NCBI RefSeq assembly: GCF_024400535.1
Contig: NZ_CP038800.1
Location: 62,001 to 126,000 of the forward strand
Direction: 5' to 3'
DNA length: 64,000 nt
DNA from: Treponema denticola
GTDB lineage: Bacteria > Spirochaetota > Spirochaetia > Treponematales > Treponemataceae
A program made the translations under genes and the position numbers. Shown here in pieces: positions 52,112 through 60,148 of the stretch. Under the pieces are notes generated by a model, which saw nothing but the letters and a program-made list of their open reading frames with translations, did not search any database and was not told where the DNA came from. How positions within the stretch are numbered: the stretch's first letter is position 1; every line of letters begins with the position of its first letter.

Positions 52112-52819
52112 ATGGCAAACCCCAAACTTTTTAGAACAATCGACAGGGCTGTTTTTGATTATAAAATGATAGAAGAAGGAGACCGAGTTTTACTTGCTGC
52201 TTCAGGCGGAAAGGATTCTACGGCCTTAGCCGAGTATTTTTCAATGCGCTTAAAACGCCCCTCGCCTAGATTTCAAGTTCATGCTATGCACATTGCAACC
52301 GACATAGCACCTCCCCTTTCTCCTGATTTAATAAAAATGTTTGAAAACTGGAATATTCCGCTCACAATAAAAACCGTTTCCGTTTTAGGAAGATTAAAAC
52401 CTAATGAAAAGATGAATTGCTGGTGGTGTTCAACCCAAAGGCGTACCGAGCTAAATAAGTTTGCCATGGAGGAAGGTTTTAATAAGATAGCCTTGGGACA
52501 TCACTTGGATGATATTTTGGAAACTCTTTTGATGAATTCCTTAGAAAAGGGAATATTGTCTACAATGCCCCCTGTCTTAAAATTCGAAAAATATCCCGTT
52601 ACGATGATAAGGCCTCTCTGCCTTGCAGACCTCCCCATGATTATCCGCCATTCAGAGCAGGCCGGTTATATATGTTCTACCTGCACCTGCAACTTTCAAG
52701 AAAACTCTGCCCGCAAAACAGCCCGCTCAAGACTCGACCGCCTGACAGGCGGCTCCTACAAGCTCAAGATAAATCTTTTTAATTCTCTAAAGAATATCTT
52801 GCCTGAATATCTGCCGTGA
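52112..52819 (+). CDS. TtcA-like tRNA thiolation ATPase (PP-loop family)
   Basis: The protein has 235 residues from the ATG at 52112 (MANPKLFRTIDRAVFDYKMI). The longer frame upstream overlaps the divergent gene. It has the PP-loop ASGGKDSTAL (around 33-42), a first CxxC as NCWWCSTQRR (around 107-116), GHHLDDILETLLMN (around 129-142) and a second Cys cluster, YICSTCTCNF (around 188). These are the features of TtcA-type 2-thiocytidine synthases that bind an iron-sulfur cluster. The exact modified base is not certain, since the family has several branches. No ribosome binding site, so leaderless initiation is likely. Confidence 0.87.
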   Translation: MANPKLFRTIDRAVFDYKMIEEGDRVLLAASGGKDSTALAEYFSMRLKRPSPRFQVHAMHIATDIAPPLSPDLIKMFENWNIPLTIKTVSVLGRLKPNEKMNCWWCSTQRRTELNKFAMEEGFNKIALGHHLDDILETLLMNSLEKGILSTMPPVLKFEKYPVTMIRPLCLADLPMIIRHSEQAGYICSTCTCNFQENSARKTARSRLDRLTGGSYKLKINLFNSLKNILPEYLP

Positions 52820-52884
52820 AATAATTTACACTTGTAAAAATATCCCGCTTGAAATTTATACATAAATCTTATAGTATGCCTTTT

Positions 52885-53056
52885 ATGAAATTTGAACCTA
52901 TAAAAACGGGCAGGCTGCGATTATGACAATATAGCTTCCAGAAAATTACTGGAAAAGGCCGGACTCAAAATGGAAGGACATTTTCGCAAGTCTAAATATG
53001 ACGGCGGAAAATGGGTTGATACTTGTTATTATGCGGTTTTAAAGGATGATTTATAA
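52885..53056 (+). pseudogene. Relic of a RimJ/RimL-type N-acetyltransferase gene
   Basis: The DNA starts with ATG encoding MKFEPIKTGRLRL and a stop. The other end encodes NIASRKLLEKAGLKMEGHF and CYYAVLKDDL with a stop at 53054-53056. Both ends match the first and last parts of GNAT acetyltransferases (N-terminal T.RLRL, C-terminal N.AS..LLEK.G...EG). About 300 bp between them are deleted. It fills the otherwise gene-free interval 52820-53115. Confidence 0.8.
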
Positions 53057-53080
53057 AATATTTTTTGCATAAAATTTCTA

Positions 53081-53109
53081 TTTACAAAATAAAAATTCTA
53101 TCCGATAAT
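53081..53109 (+). promoter_or_regulatory. Predicted promoter of the vWA gene (leaderless)
   Basis: TTTACA (53081-53086), a 17-bp spacer and GATAAT (53104-53109). The expected start is at the ATG (53116). Confidence 0.5.
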
Positions 53110-53115
53110 TAATAT

Positions 53116-54258
53116 ATGCAAAAAAGAAAGTTTTTATGGATTCTTGTTGTCGGATTTCTTTCTGTTTTTCTTGAGGCTGAGGACTTGAGCCTTTCAAAAG
53201 AAGATTTGCTCGTTATACAAAACCCAAAGGGCGGCTATCATTTATACATAAGAGCCAAACCCGATATAAAAAGCGTGCTTTTAACGGAGACGACAAAGGA
53301 TCCTGATTTAAAATTGGATAACTATGCCTACCGTGATCCCAATTATAATGAAATAAACGGAGATGAAAAAAGGCTTTTAAACGGTGAATTTTTGCTGCCC
53401 GAAAAAAAACTTTACAGTCTTATAGATTCTACTCCCGAAAAAAACACGCCTCTGGGGGAGGCCTATCATATTTGGATTCCCTATATAATTTTGTACGGGT
53501 ATGATTGGTCGCGAAGCGGCGAAATCGAAGTAAAAGATGGAACCTTTTTTAATATAAGAACCTTTGCAAAACCTTATGGAGATTATACGGGAAATTTTCA
53601 GGATAATCCTTTTACCTTGCGGGTAACCCAAAAACCTGTTGAAAAAGTTCCGCCTCCTGATCTTTCTTACAGTGATGAGGCCGTAAAAACTTTTACGGAT
53701 TTAGCCGACACAACCGAAGGAGAAATGATCTATGCAAAGGGGCCTGAGGATATTCTTCCAACAATAAAAGAAATTTTAAAAAAAGGAGAAAAGGACCAGC
53801 TTGATTTACTCTTTGCTTTAGATTCCACTGAAAGCATGAAGGATGATATTGAAGAGGTTCGTAAAAATATCAGCTCAATGCTTGCCGAGACTCTGCCTCA
53901 GTATAAAACCTATAGAATAGCCTTGGTTTTATACAAGGATTACCGTGAAGACTTTTTAGTGCGGGAAGCCTGCGTTTTTACCGATAACTTAAAAAAATTT
54001 GAAAAAGCCTTATACGGCTTTAAAGTTTTCGGAGGAAGGGATATTCCCGAAGCCGTATATGAAGGTATCTTTTTAGGACTTCGTCAGTCATGGCGTGCCT
54101 TAGATGCTGATGTGGATAAAAAACTTATTCTTATAGGAGATGCGCCTCCCCATCCCAAACCTCGAGGCAAGGTAACAAAAGAAGATGTAGATAAACTTGC
54201 TGCAGATAAGGGCGTAAAAATTTATCCGATAATATTGCCGCATTCTTTGTCGTATTAA
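53116..54258 (+). CDS. Exported von Willebrand factor A domain protein
   Basis: The protein has 380 residues. The signal peptide is residues 1-20 (FLWILVVGFLSVFLEAED). Residues about 25-180 form a beta domain with tandem Tyr/Asp-rich segments. Residues about 228-380 are a vWA domain: LLFALDSTESM is the metal-ion-dependent adhesion site DxTxS (around 236), and FGGRDIPEAVYEG (around 312) supplies the further Asp. The vWA fold usually mediates metal-dependent protein binding. No Shine-Dalgarno precedes the ATG, and the promoter geometry suggests a leaderless message. It is not adjacent to an AAA+ MoxR gene. Confidence 0.8.
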   Translation: MQKRKFLWILVVGFLSVFLEAEDLSLSKEDLLVIQNPKGGYHLYIRAKPDIKSVLLTETTKDPDLKLDNYAYRDPNYNEINGDEKRLLNGEFLLPEKKLYSLIDSTPEKNTPLGEAYHIWIPYIILYGYDWSRSGEIEVKDGTFFNIRTFAKPYGDYTGNFQDNPFTLRVTQKPVEKVPPPDLSYSDEAVKTFTDLADTTEGEMIYAKGPEDILPTIKEILKKGEKDQLDLLFALDSTESMKDDIEEVRKNISSMLAETLPQYKTYRIALVLYKDYREDFLVREACVFTDNLKKFEKALYGFKVFGGRDIPEAVYEGIFLGLRQSWRALDADVDKKLILIGDAPPHPKPRGKVTKEDVDKLAADKGVKIYPIILPHSLSY

Positions 54259-54362
54259 GTGTTGTTAAGGCCGGTAATTAAGCCTCCTCCTACTTTTATT
54301 TTTTCATCTTATGTGATAAAATACTACCTCGCTAAAAAGTTTTCGATAAGAGGAGGTAAAGA

Positions 54363-56384
54363 ATGAATCCCAAAGATGTTGTCGAATGGCGGGAAAGCAT
54401 TGTAAAGCTGCCCGATCATCAATTTTTTGATTTAATACAGCTGTATTTGGGAAAAATTAAAACCCCCTTTAACAAGCAGCGGCTTGCGGAACAGCTCAGT
54501 GCTTTCTTGCGAAAACCGGCAATACAAGAAAAAATTGCAGAAAGTTTGGATTCTTACGATATATTGATTTTAAAAGCCGTAAGCGAAATTCCCAATCCTA
54601 CACAGGCAATGCTGTCTATATTTTTTTCACAAAAAATATCTTATTCTGTATTATCCGAAAAACTTTTAAATGCGGAAGAACGCCTTCTTTTGTACCGAGT
54701 TCAAAACAATGACGGGGATAAAATATACAAGATAAATCCTATTTTACAAAAAATTATAGAACCCCTTTTATCAACCAATCTTTTTTTTATGCCTGAAAAA
54801 ACAGGACAGGTAAAATTTAAAGAAATAAATATAAACGATACGGCCCTTGCCGGACTTTATTCCTTTTGTATTCATAACGAATCTGTTTTAAAAAATGACG
54901 GTTCTTTTAAAAAAAAATACGAAGATTTAATCAAAGAAGTTTTTCCGTGGCTTTCGGAAAAGACAAAATATATTGACTCTATTTTTTTAGCATGTGAATC
55001 TTTAGGTCTTGTTTTTAGAACCGAAAACGGATTTGCAGTCCAAAAAGCAAAATGGGGGGCCTTTTCGCAATTAAGCAAACTTGAGCGTTTGGTATATTTT
55101 ACGGCAGCATCCTTATTTAAAATGAGGAAAGAAAATTTACAAAAACTTGTTATAATCCTTTTTGAATTTTTAAATAGTTTTTATCCCGATGCATATTATG
55201 AAGAAGAAGATGTAGAACAATTTTTTCTTCTTTTGTGTATGCAAAATTTTTCTTCGGCAATACAAAATGAAATTGGAAACGAGAATATTTTACATACAAG
55301 CTTTATCGAAACTGCAGAACTGTTCGGAATTTTATGCAGAGAGGAAAATTTGATTTATTTAAATCCCGAATTATTTAAAAATGCGGAAGAACCTCAAAAG
55401 CCTCTTTTAATTGACCCCTCATTTGAAGTTACTGTTTTGCCTGACAGTAATCTAAAACATCTTCTGCCTGCAGCGGAGTGTATGGAGCCTGTTTTAATTC
55501 AAACTACAGGAAAATTCGAAATCACAAAAAAAGCTTGTTCTAAAATTTTTCAGTCGGAACTAACTTCCGAAAATATATATAAAATCTTATCGGATGCAAC
55601 AGGGCATGAGATTCCTCAAAATATAAGAGTTTCAATAAACGAGTGGTATAGGAATTTTACTTCACTGGAATTATACAGCGGCTTTATCGTTTCCGTAAAC
55701 AAGGAAAAGGAAAAGTTTTTTGAACTTGATACGCCTTTAAAAAAACTTGTCCGTAAAAAAATAGCAGAGGGCGTTTATCTTTTAAATGTTCAAGATTTAA
55801 AAGATTTTGAACAAGCCGTTTATAAAAGCGGTTTGGAATTTATCTTTTATAAAAATAAACATCTTCAATCCCCTTCTGTAAGAAATTTTCAAAGTTTGAA
55901 TTTATTTTCTCAAAAAGAAAAAAAAGATTATACAAAAAAGCTTGATTGGGTAAAACAGCAAAAAGAAAGAGAAAATAAATATTCAAACACCTTAGCTCAA
56001 TTAAGTGCGGTACTAAAAGATTTGCACTTAACAAAGGAAGATGCTAAGGCTGTAAGCAGCCGTATAAACCGTAAAGCTATAATTACGGAGGAGCAGCTTA
56101 AAAACGGAGTTTTTAAATTTACAAAAAAAGAAGCTTCCGGTCTTGATTTTTTGGGAAAACAAAAAATAGCAGAGCAGGCAATCTTAGGAAAGCACCTCCT
56201 TGAAATAGAGATAAACACTGAAAAAGGAAAGGAAAAGATAAGCGGGGTTCCTGAAGAAATTTTAAAACAAGAAAAAGATGCTGTTCTTATACTTGCATGC
56301 GGTAATCTTAATGACAAGCTGAAAATTTCTATAGCCCATATTTCAAAAATAAAGCTGATTCAAAATTCTATTTTTTCGGAATAA
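54363..56384 (+). CDS. Protein with helicase-associated (XPB N-terminal/Helicase_C_3-like) domain, no motor
   Basis: The protein has 673 residues and is cytoplasmic. Residues 1-330 are helical winged-helix-like repeats. Residues about 345-450 hold the recognisable part: PLLIDPSFEVTVLPDSNL, then FEITKKACSKIF, LSDATGHEIPQNIRVSINEW and a following SGFIVSV strand. That is the order seen in the helicase-associated domain N-terminal to XPB-type helicases and in stand-alone actinobacterial relatives. No Walker A or DEAD box is present, so it is not a helicase itself. The role is unknown. AGGAGG lies before the ATG. The next gene starts 30 bp downstream. Confidence 0.65.
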   Translation: MNPKDVVEWRESIVKLPDHQFFDLIQLYLGKIKTPFNKQRLAEQLSAFLRKPAIQEKIAESLDSYDILILKAVSEIPNPTQAMLSIFFSQKISYSVLSEKLLNAEERLLLYRVQNNDGDKIYKINPILQKIIEPLLSTNLFFMPEKTGQVKFKEININDTALAGLYSFCIHNESVLKNDGSFKKKYEDLIKEVFPWLSEKTKYIDSIFLACESLGLVFRTENGFAVQKAKWGAFSQLSKLERLVYFTAASLFKMRKENLQKLVIILFEFLNSFYPDAYYEEEDVEQFFLLLCMQNFSSAIQNEIGNENILHTSFIETAELFGILCREENLIYLNPELFKNAEEPQKPLLIDPSFEVTVLPDSNLKHLLPAAECMEPVLIQTTGKFEITKKACSKIFQSELTSENIYKILSDATGHEIPQNIRVSINEWYRNFTSLELYSGFIVSVNKEKEKFFELDTPLKKLVRKKIAEGVYLLNVQDLKDFEQAVYKSGLEFIFYKNKHLQSPSVRNFQSLNLFSQKEKKDYTKKLDWVKQQKERENKYSNTLAQLSAVLKDLHLTKEDAKAVSSRINRKAIITEEQLKNGVFKFTKKEASGLDFLGKQKIAEQAILGKHLLEIEINTEKGKEKISGVPEEILKQEKDAVLILACGNLNDKLKISIAHISKIKLIQNSIFSE

Positions 56385-56414
56385 GGGGATGACGGAATAA
56401 AAGGAGGCAAAGCT

Positions 56415-57179
56415 ATGGGCAAATACAAAAATCAAAATATAATCGAAGAGCGTGTAGAAATTGAGGGAATACCTTGTCTGCGTTTTTATCCTTCAGAAAT
56501 AAGCGGTTTTGTTCAGCCTTTTCCTACCGTATTTTATTATCACGGCTGGTCTTCAGAAAAAAATAAGCAAAAACTGATGGGCTATGTTTTTTCGACTTTG
56601 GGTTATCAGGTAATCTTACCCGATGCAGTCCATCACGGTGAAAGAAATAAGTTTGAAGATTATGATAAGGCTTTAAACGAATTTTTTTTGCCTACAATTA
56701 TGCAAAACTTTGCCGAGTTTTCCGTACTAAAAGATTATGCCGTCAAAAATTGTAATGCCGATAAAAACAGGATTGCCGTTTCAGGACATTCTATGGGAGG
56801 CTTTACTACGGCAGGAATCTTTACCCATAATCCAAGCGTAAAAACTGCGGTCGTTTTTAACGGTGCCTGCGATTGGCAAAATGCAATTCTTCAAATCGAA
56901 AAAGAATATGATGAAGCCCATATCGAATTTGATGAGGCAACAAAAAAAGCCGATCCCGCTCAAAACATCGGCAAGCTCCTAAACCGTCCTCTTTTCTTAC
57001 TACACGGAATAAAGGACTCCCTAGTTTCTTATAAAATCCAAAAACAATTTTACGATTCAACATTACCGCTTTATAAAAACAAGGAGCTTTTAAGGCTTAT
57101 GAGCGTCGAAAGAATGGACCATTATATAAGCATTCAAATGCTTGATGAGGCCGTTTTATGGCTGGACGAAAACTTGTAG
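56415..57179 (+). CDS. Alpha/beta hydrolase (YitV/prolyl-oligopeptidase-like esterase)
   Basis: The protein has 254 residues and is cytoplasmic. It has the oxyanion strand VFYYHGWSSEKNKQ (around 38-51), DAVHHGER (around 73), the nucleophile elbow VSGHSMGGFTTAG (Ser about 122), the acid in FLLHGIKDSLVSY (around 197) and the late His in RMDHYIS. This fits the YjfP/YitV esterase group. The substrate is unknown. AAGGAGG precedes the ATG. The gene overlaps nothing but is 9 bp from the GNAT gene, so both are in one transcript. Confidence 0.83.
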   Translation: MGKYKNQNIIEERVEIEGIPCLRFYPSEISGFVQPFPTVFYYHGWSSEKNKQKLMGYVFSTLGYQVILPDAVHHGERNKFEDYDKALNEFFLPTIMQNFAEFSVLKDYAVKNCNADKNRIAVSGHSMGGFTTAGIFTHNPSVKTAVVFNGACDWQNAILQIEKEYDEAHIEFDEATKKADPAQNIGKLLNRPLFLLHGIKDSLVSYKIQKQFYDSTLPLYKNKELLRLMSVERMDHYISIQMLDEAVLWLDENL

Positions 57180-57188
57180 GAGGCTGTT

Positions 57189-57617
57189 ATGGTAGTACGA
57201 GAAGTTACTATAGATGATTATAAAGATATCCGGAATTTAAATAAGAATGCTCTGGGTTATGATTTTTCTTTGGAAAAAACCAAAACTCAGTTGGAAAAAA
57301 TTTTGACCGGCAAGGGAGCTAAAGTTTTTGGAGCCTTTGTTGACGGTAAATTAATCGGCTATGTACATGTTTCCGATTATGAATGTTCTTTTAGTGACAG
57401 CTTAAAAAATATTATAGGTATTGCCGTTGATCCCTCATACCGAAAGCAGGGAATAGGCAGAGCCCTTCTTAGTCAGGCTGAAACTTGGGCGAGAGAAACC
57501 GGTGCCGCAGGTATAAGACTTGTTTCAAGTGTAGGCCGTACCGATGCCCATAAATTCTATGAGGCAATGGGATATACCAGCAAAAAAGAACAAAAAAATT
57601 TTAGAAAAATATTTTAG
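57189..57617 (+). CDS. GNAT-family N-acetyltransferase
   Basis: The protein has 142 residues. The acetyl-CoA-binding signature is IAVDPSYRKQGIGRALLSQAE (split at about 79 and 99; the R/QxxGxG/A part is RKQGIG). It is preceded by the FGAFVDGKLIGYVHV strand pair and followed by GIRLVSS and FYEAMGY. The substrate is unknown. It lies 9 bp after the hydrolase gene with AGGAGG before the ATG. Confidence 0.88.
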   Translation: MVVREVTIDDYKDIRNLNKNALGYDFSLEKTKTQLEKILTGKGAKVFGAFVDGKLIGYVHVSDYECSFSDSLKNIIGIAVDPSYRKQGIGRALLSQAETWARETGAAGIRLVSSVGRTDAHKFYEAMGYTSKKEQKNFRKIF

Positions 57618-57628
57618 AGGGGTGGGAT

Positions 57629-58657
57629 ATGAAAGAGTTAAAAGAACTTTCGTTTTTAATGTACACCTCAAAAGAGGAAAATATATCGGTTAATGTTGTT
57701 GTAAAAGATGAAACCATTTGGCTTACCCAAAAAGCCATGGCTGAACTTTTTGGTGTGGATAGAACCTCAATATCAAGACACTTAAAAAATATTTTTGAGA
57801 CAGGTGAATTATATGAAAAAGTGGTATGTGCAGAATTTGCACATACCACTGACCATGGTGCTATTCCCGGAAAAACACAGACAAAGGATACGAAGTTTTA
57901 TAATTTAGATGCAATCATCTCGGTCGGCTACCGCGTAAATTCCCAAAAAGCAACTAAATTCCGTATTTGGGCGACAGGAGTTTTAAAAGAATATATGATA
58001 AAAGGTTTTACCCTTGATGATGAAAGATTAAAACAGGGTAAAACACTTTTCGGTAAGGACTATTTTAGAGAATTATTGGAGCGTGTCCGCTCAATCCGTG
58101 CAAGTGAAAGGCGTATATGGCAGCAGATAACCGATATTTTTGCTGAATGTTCCATAGATTATAATAAAGACGATCAAATTACGAAAGATTTTTATGCTAT
58201 GGTACAAAATAAATTCCATTATGCTATAAGCGGAAAAACAGCTGCTGAAATTGTATATGAAAGTGCAGACAGCAAAAAGGAAAATATGGGGCTTATGACA
58301 TGGAAGAATTCTCCTAAGGGGCGTATTTTAAAATCTGATGTCAGTGTTGCAAAGAACTATCTTGATGAAAAATCCATAAAAAGACTTGAACGGGCTATTA
58401 CCGGATATTTTGATTATATCGAAGACATAATAGAAAGGGAGAATACCTTTACCATGCAGGAATTTGCCCAAAGTGTAAACGAATTTTTAGCTTTCCGCCG
58501 ATATGATATTCTTCAAAATAAAGGAAAAATTTCACATGCTAAGGCAAAAGGAAAAGCCGAATCGGAATATGATATATTCAATAAGACACAAAAAATAGAA
58601 TCGGACTTTGATCGGGAGTTAAAAAAACTTACAAAGGAGATGAGCCATGAAAGATGA
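57629..58657 (+). CDS. RhuM-family protein, probable antitoxin partner of Fic
   Basis: The protein has 342 residues. The N-terminal winged helix-turn-helix contains IWLTQKAMAELFGVDRTSISRHLKNIF (in two parts, 27-53). The RhuM hallmark follows: FYNLDAIISVGYRVNSQKA and FRIWATGVLKEYMIKGF (around 90-132). The C-terminal half is helical (RIWQQITDIFAECSIDY). RhuM proteins occur beside Fic/Doc genes and in pathogenicity islands. A DNA-binding or antitoxin function is inferred. It overlaps the fic gene by 11 bp. A perfect 12-bp inverted repeat lies inside the coding region (57820-57831 with 57839-57850). Confidence 0.85.
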   Translation: MKELKELSFLMYTSKEENISVNVVVKDETIWLTQKAMAELFGVDRTSISRHLKNIFETGELYEKVVCAEFAHTTDHGAIPGKTQTKDTKFYNLDAIISVGYRVNSQKATKFRIWATGVLKEYMIKGFTLDDERLKQGKTLFGKDYFRELLERVRSIRASERRIWQQITDIFAECSIDYNKDDQITKDFYAMVQNKFHYAISGKTAAEIVYESADSKKENMGLMTWKNSPKGRILKSDVSVAKNYLDEKSIKRLERAITGYFDYIEDIIERENTFTMQEFAQSVNEFLAFRRYDILQNKGKISHAKAKGKAESEYDIFNKTQKIESDFDRELKKLTKEMSHER

Positions 58658-59207
58658 AGAAAAGCTGACAAAGATACGGGCTCTCGAGCTTTGGGATAAA
58701 AATTTAATTGATAATATTGAAGTTGGAACCTTTAAGGGCTTGCAGGAAATACATAGGTACCTGTTTCAAGATGTGTTTGATTTTGCAGGAGAAATTAGAA
58801 AGGTAAACATTTCAAAGGGGAATTTCCGCTTTGCTCCGATTTTATTTTTGGCTGAAAACCTTAAAATAATCGATAAGATGAAGTCGGAAACCTTTGACGA
58901 AATTGTGGATAAATATGTAGAACTAAATGTTGCTCATCCTTTCAGAGAAGGTAATGGAAGAAGTATGAGGATATGGCTGGATGCTCTTTTAAAACACCGC
59001 CTGGGACGCTGTGTTGATTGGTCAAAGATAGATAAGTCTTCTTATTTAAGTGCGATGGAGCGCTCTCCGATAAACAGTCTGGAGCTTAAGGTTTTATTGG
59101 AATCTGCTCTGACCGATGATATTCAAAATAGGGAAATTTATATGAGGGGTATACAGGCGTCTTATGAATATGAAGGCATGAGCAGTTATGATATAGGGGA
59201 TATGTAA
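58647..59207 (+). CDS. fic: Fic-family protein (probable AMP transferase toxin)
   Basis: The protein has 186 residues. The catalytic motif is complete: HPFREGNGRSMR at about 107-118 (HxFx(D/E)GNGRxxR). The flap region is FDFAGEIRKVNISKGNFRFA (in two parts, around 46-65), typical of the cell-filamentation Fic group. No (S/T)xxxE(G/N) inhibitory helix is obvious inside the protein, so the inhibitor should be encoded separately. The overlapping RhuM gene is the natural candidate. Fic enzymes AMPylate Ser, Thr or Tyr of targets such as gyrase, but the target here is unknown. Confidence 0.9.
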   Translation: MKDEEKLTKIRALELWDKNLIDNIEVGTFKGLQEIHRYLFQDVFDFAGEIRKVNISKGNFRFAPILFLAENLKIIDKMKSETFDEIVDKYVELNVAHPFREGNGRSMRIWLDALLKHRLGRCVDWSKIDKSSYLSAMERSPINSLELKVLLESALTDDIQNREIYMRGIQASYEYEGMSSYDIGDM

Positions 59208-59229
59208 AATTATTTAGGAGTTGAAAAAA

Positions 59230-60117
59230 ATGAAATTAACATCGAAACAAAAGGGTATTATGTTTTTAATTTTGTCGGCTCTTTGCTTTGCATCGATGAA
59301 TTTGTCGGCAAAGCTTGCCGGTAGTTTGCCTTCAATGCAAAAGGCTTTTTTTAGAAATCTAATAGCGGCTGTTGTGTCCTTTGCCGTGCTTATAAATTCA
59401 AAGGAAAAATTTCATTTGAATAAAAAAAATCTACCCTTCTTTTTTATGAGGGCAATTTTCGGCACTATGGGGATTGTCGGAAACTTTTATGCGATAGAGC
59501 ACATGCTCCTTGCGGATGCTTCTATTCTTGCAAAGTTGGCACCTTTTTTTGCCATTCTGTTTTCTTTTTTATTTTTAAAGGAAAAAATAAAGCTATATCA
59601 AATCCTTGCGGTAATTACGGCTTTTTCGGCAAGCCTTCTTATAATAAAACCGGCCTTTGCAGACACAGGCCATGTGATTGCAGCTCTTATAGGGGCTTGC
59701 GGAGGAATGATGGCAGGAGCCGCCTATACTTGTGTCCGCTGTCTTTCTCTTAAAGGTGAAAAGGGGCCTCTCATCGTATTTTTCTTTTCATTTTTTTCGA
59801 TTTTAATGCTGTTTCCGGTCTTTATTATTTTTTATCATCCGATGAGCCTTTTTCAAATCATTATGCTCTTAATTGCGGGGCTTTTTGGGACAGGGGGCCA
59901 ATTTTGTGTAACTGCAGCTTATGCCCATGCTCCGGCAGGTTCAATCTCAGTCTATGATTATACACAAATAGTTTTTTCTGCAATTTTCGGTTTTGCTTTT
60001 TTAGGAGAACTTCCTGATCGGTGGAGCCTTTTGGGGTTTGCTATAATCTTTGCTGTCGCTCTTTTTATGTTCTTACACCATGAAGATAAGACAGAAACAC
60101 ATATGGATTTTAACTGA
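59230..60117 (+). CDS. EamA/DMT-family transporter
   Basis: The protein has 295 residues from the ATG at 59230, chosen because AGGAG lies 9 nt upstream. An in-frame TTG at 59221 abuts that site and is unlikely. It has ten transmembrane helices in two EamA repeats (residues about 7-135 and 148-285). The first begins FLILSALCFASMNLSAKLAG and the second contains TAAYAHAPAGSISVYDYTQIVFSAIFGF (in parts). The family exports amino acids or metabolites. The substrate is not predictable. It lies 22 bp downstream of fic, but I see no functional link. Confidence 0.88.
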   Translation: MKLTSKQKGIMFLILSALCFASMNLSAKLAGSLPSMQKAFFRNLIAAVVSFAVLINSKEKFHLNKKNLPFFFMRAIFGTMGIVGNFYAIEHMLLADASILAKLAPFFAILFSFLFLKEKIKLYQILAVITAFSASLLIIKPAFADTGHVIAALIGACGGMMAGAAYTCVRCLSLKGEKGPLIVFFFSFFSILMLFPVFIIFYHPMSLFQIIMLLIAGLFGTGGQFCVTAAYAHAPAGSISVYDYTQIVFSAIFGFAFLGELPDRWSLLGFAIIFAVALFMFLHHEDKTETHMDFN

Positions 60118-60148
60118 TTTATTGGAACCGCTTATCTTTATAATATAA

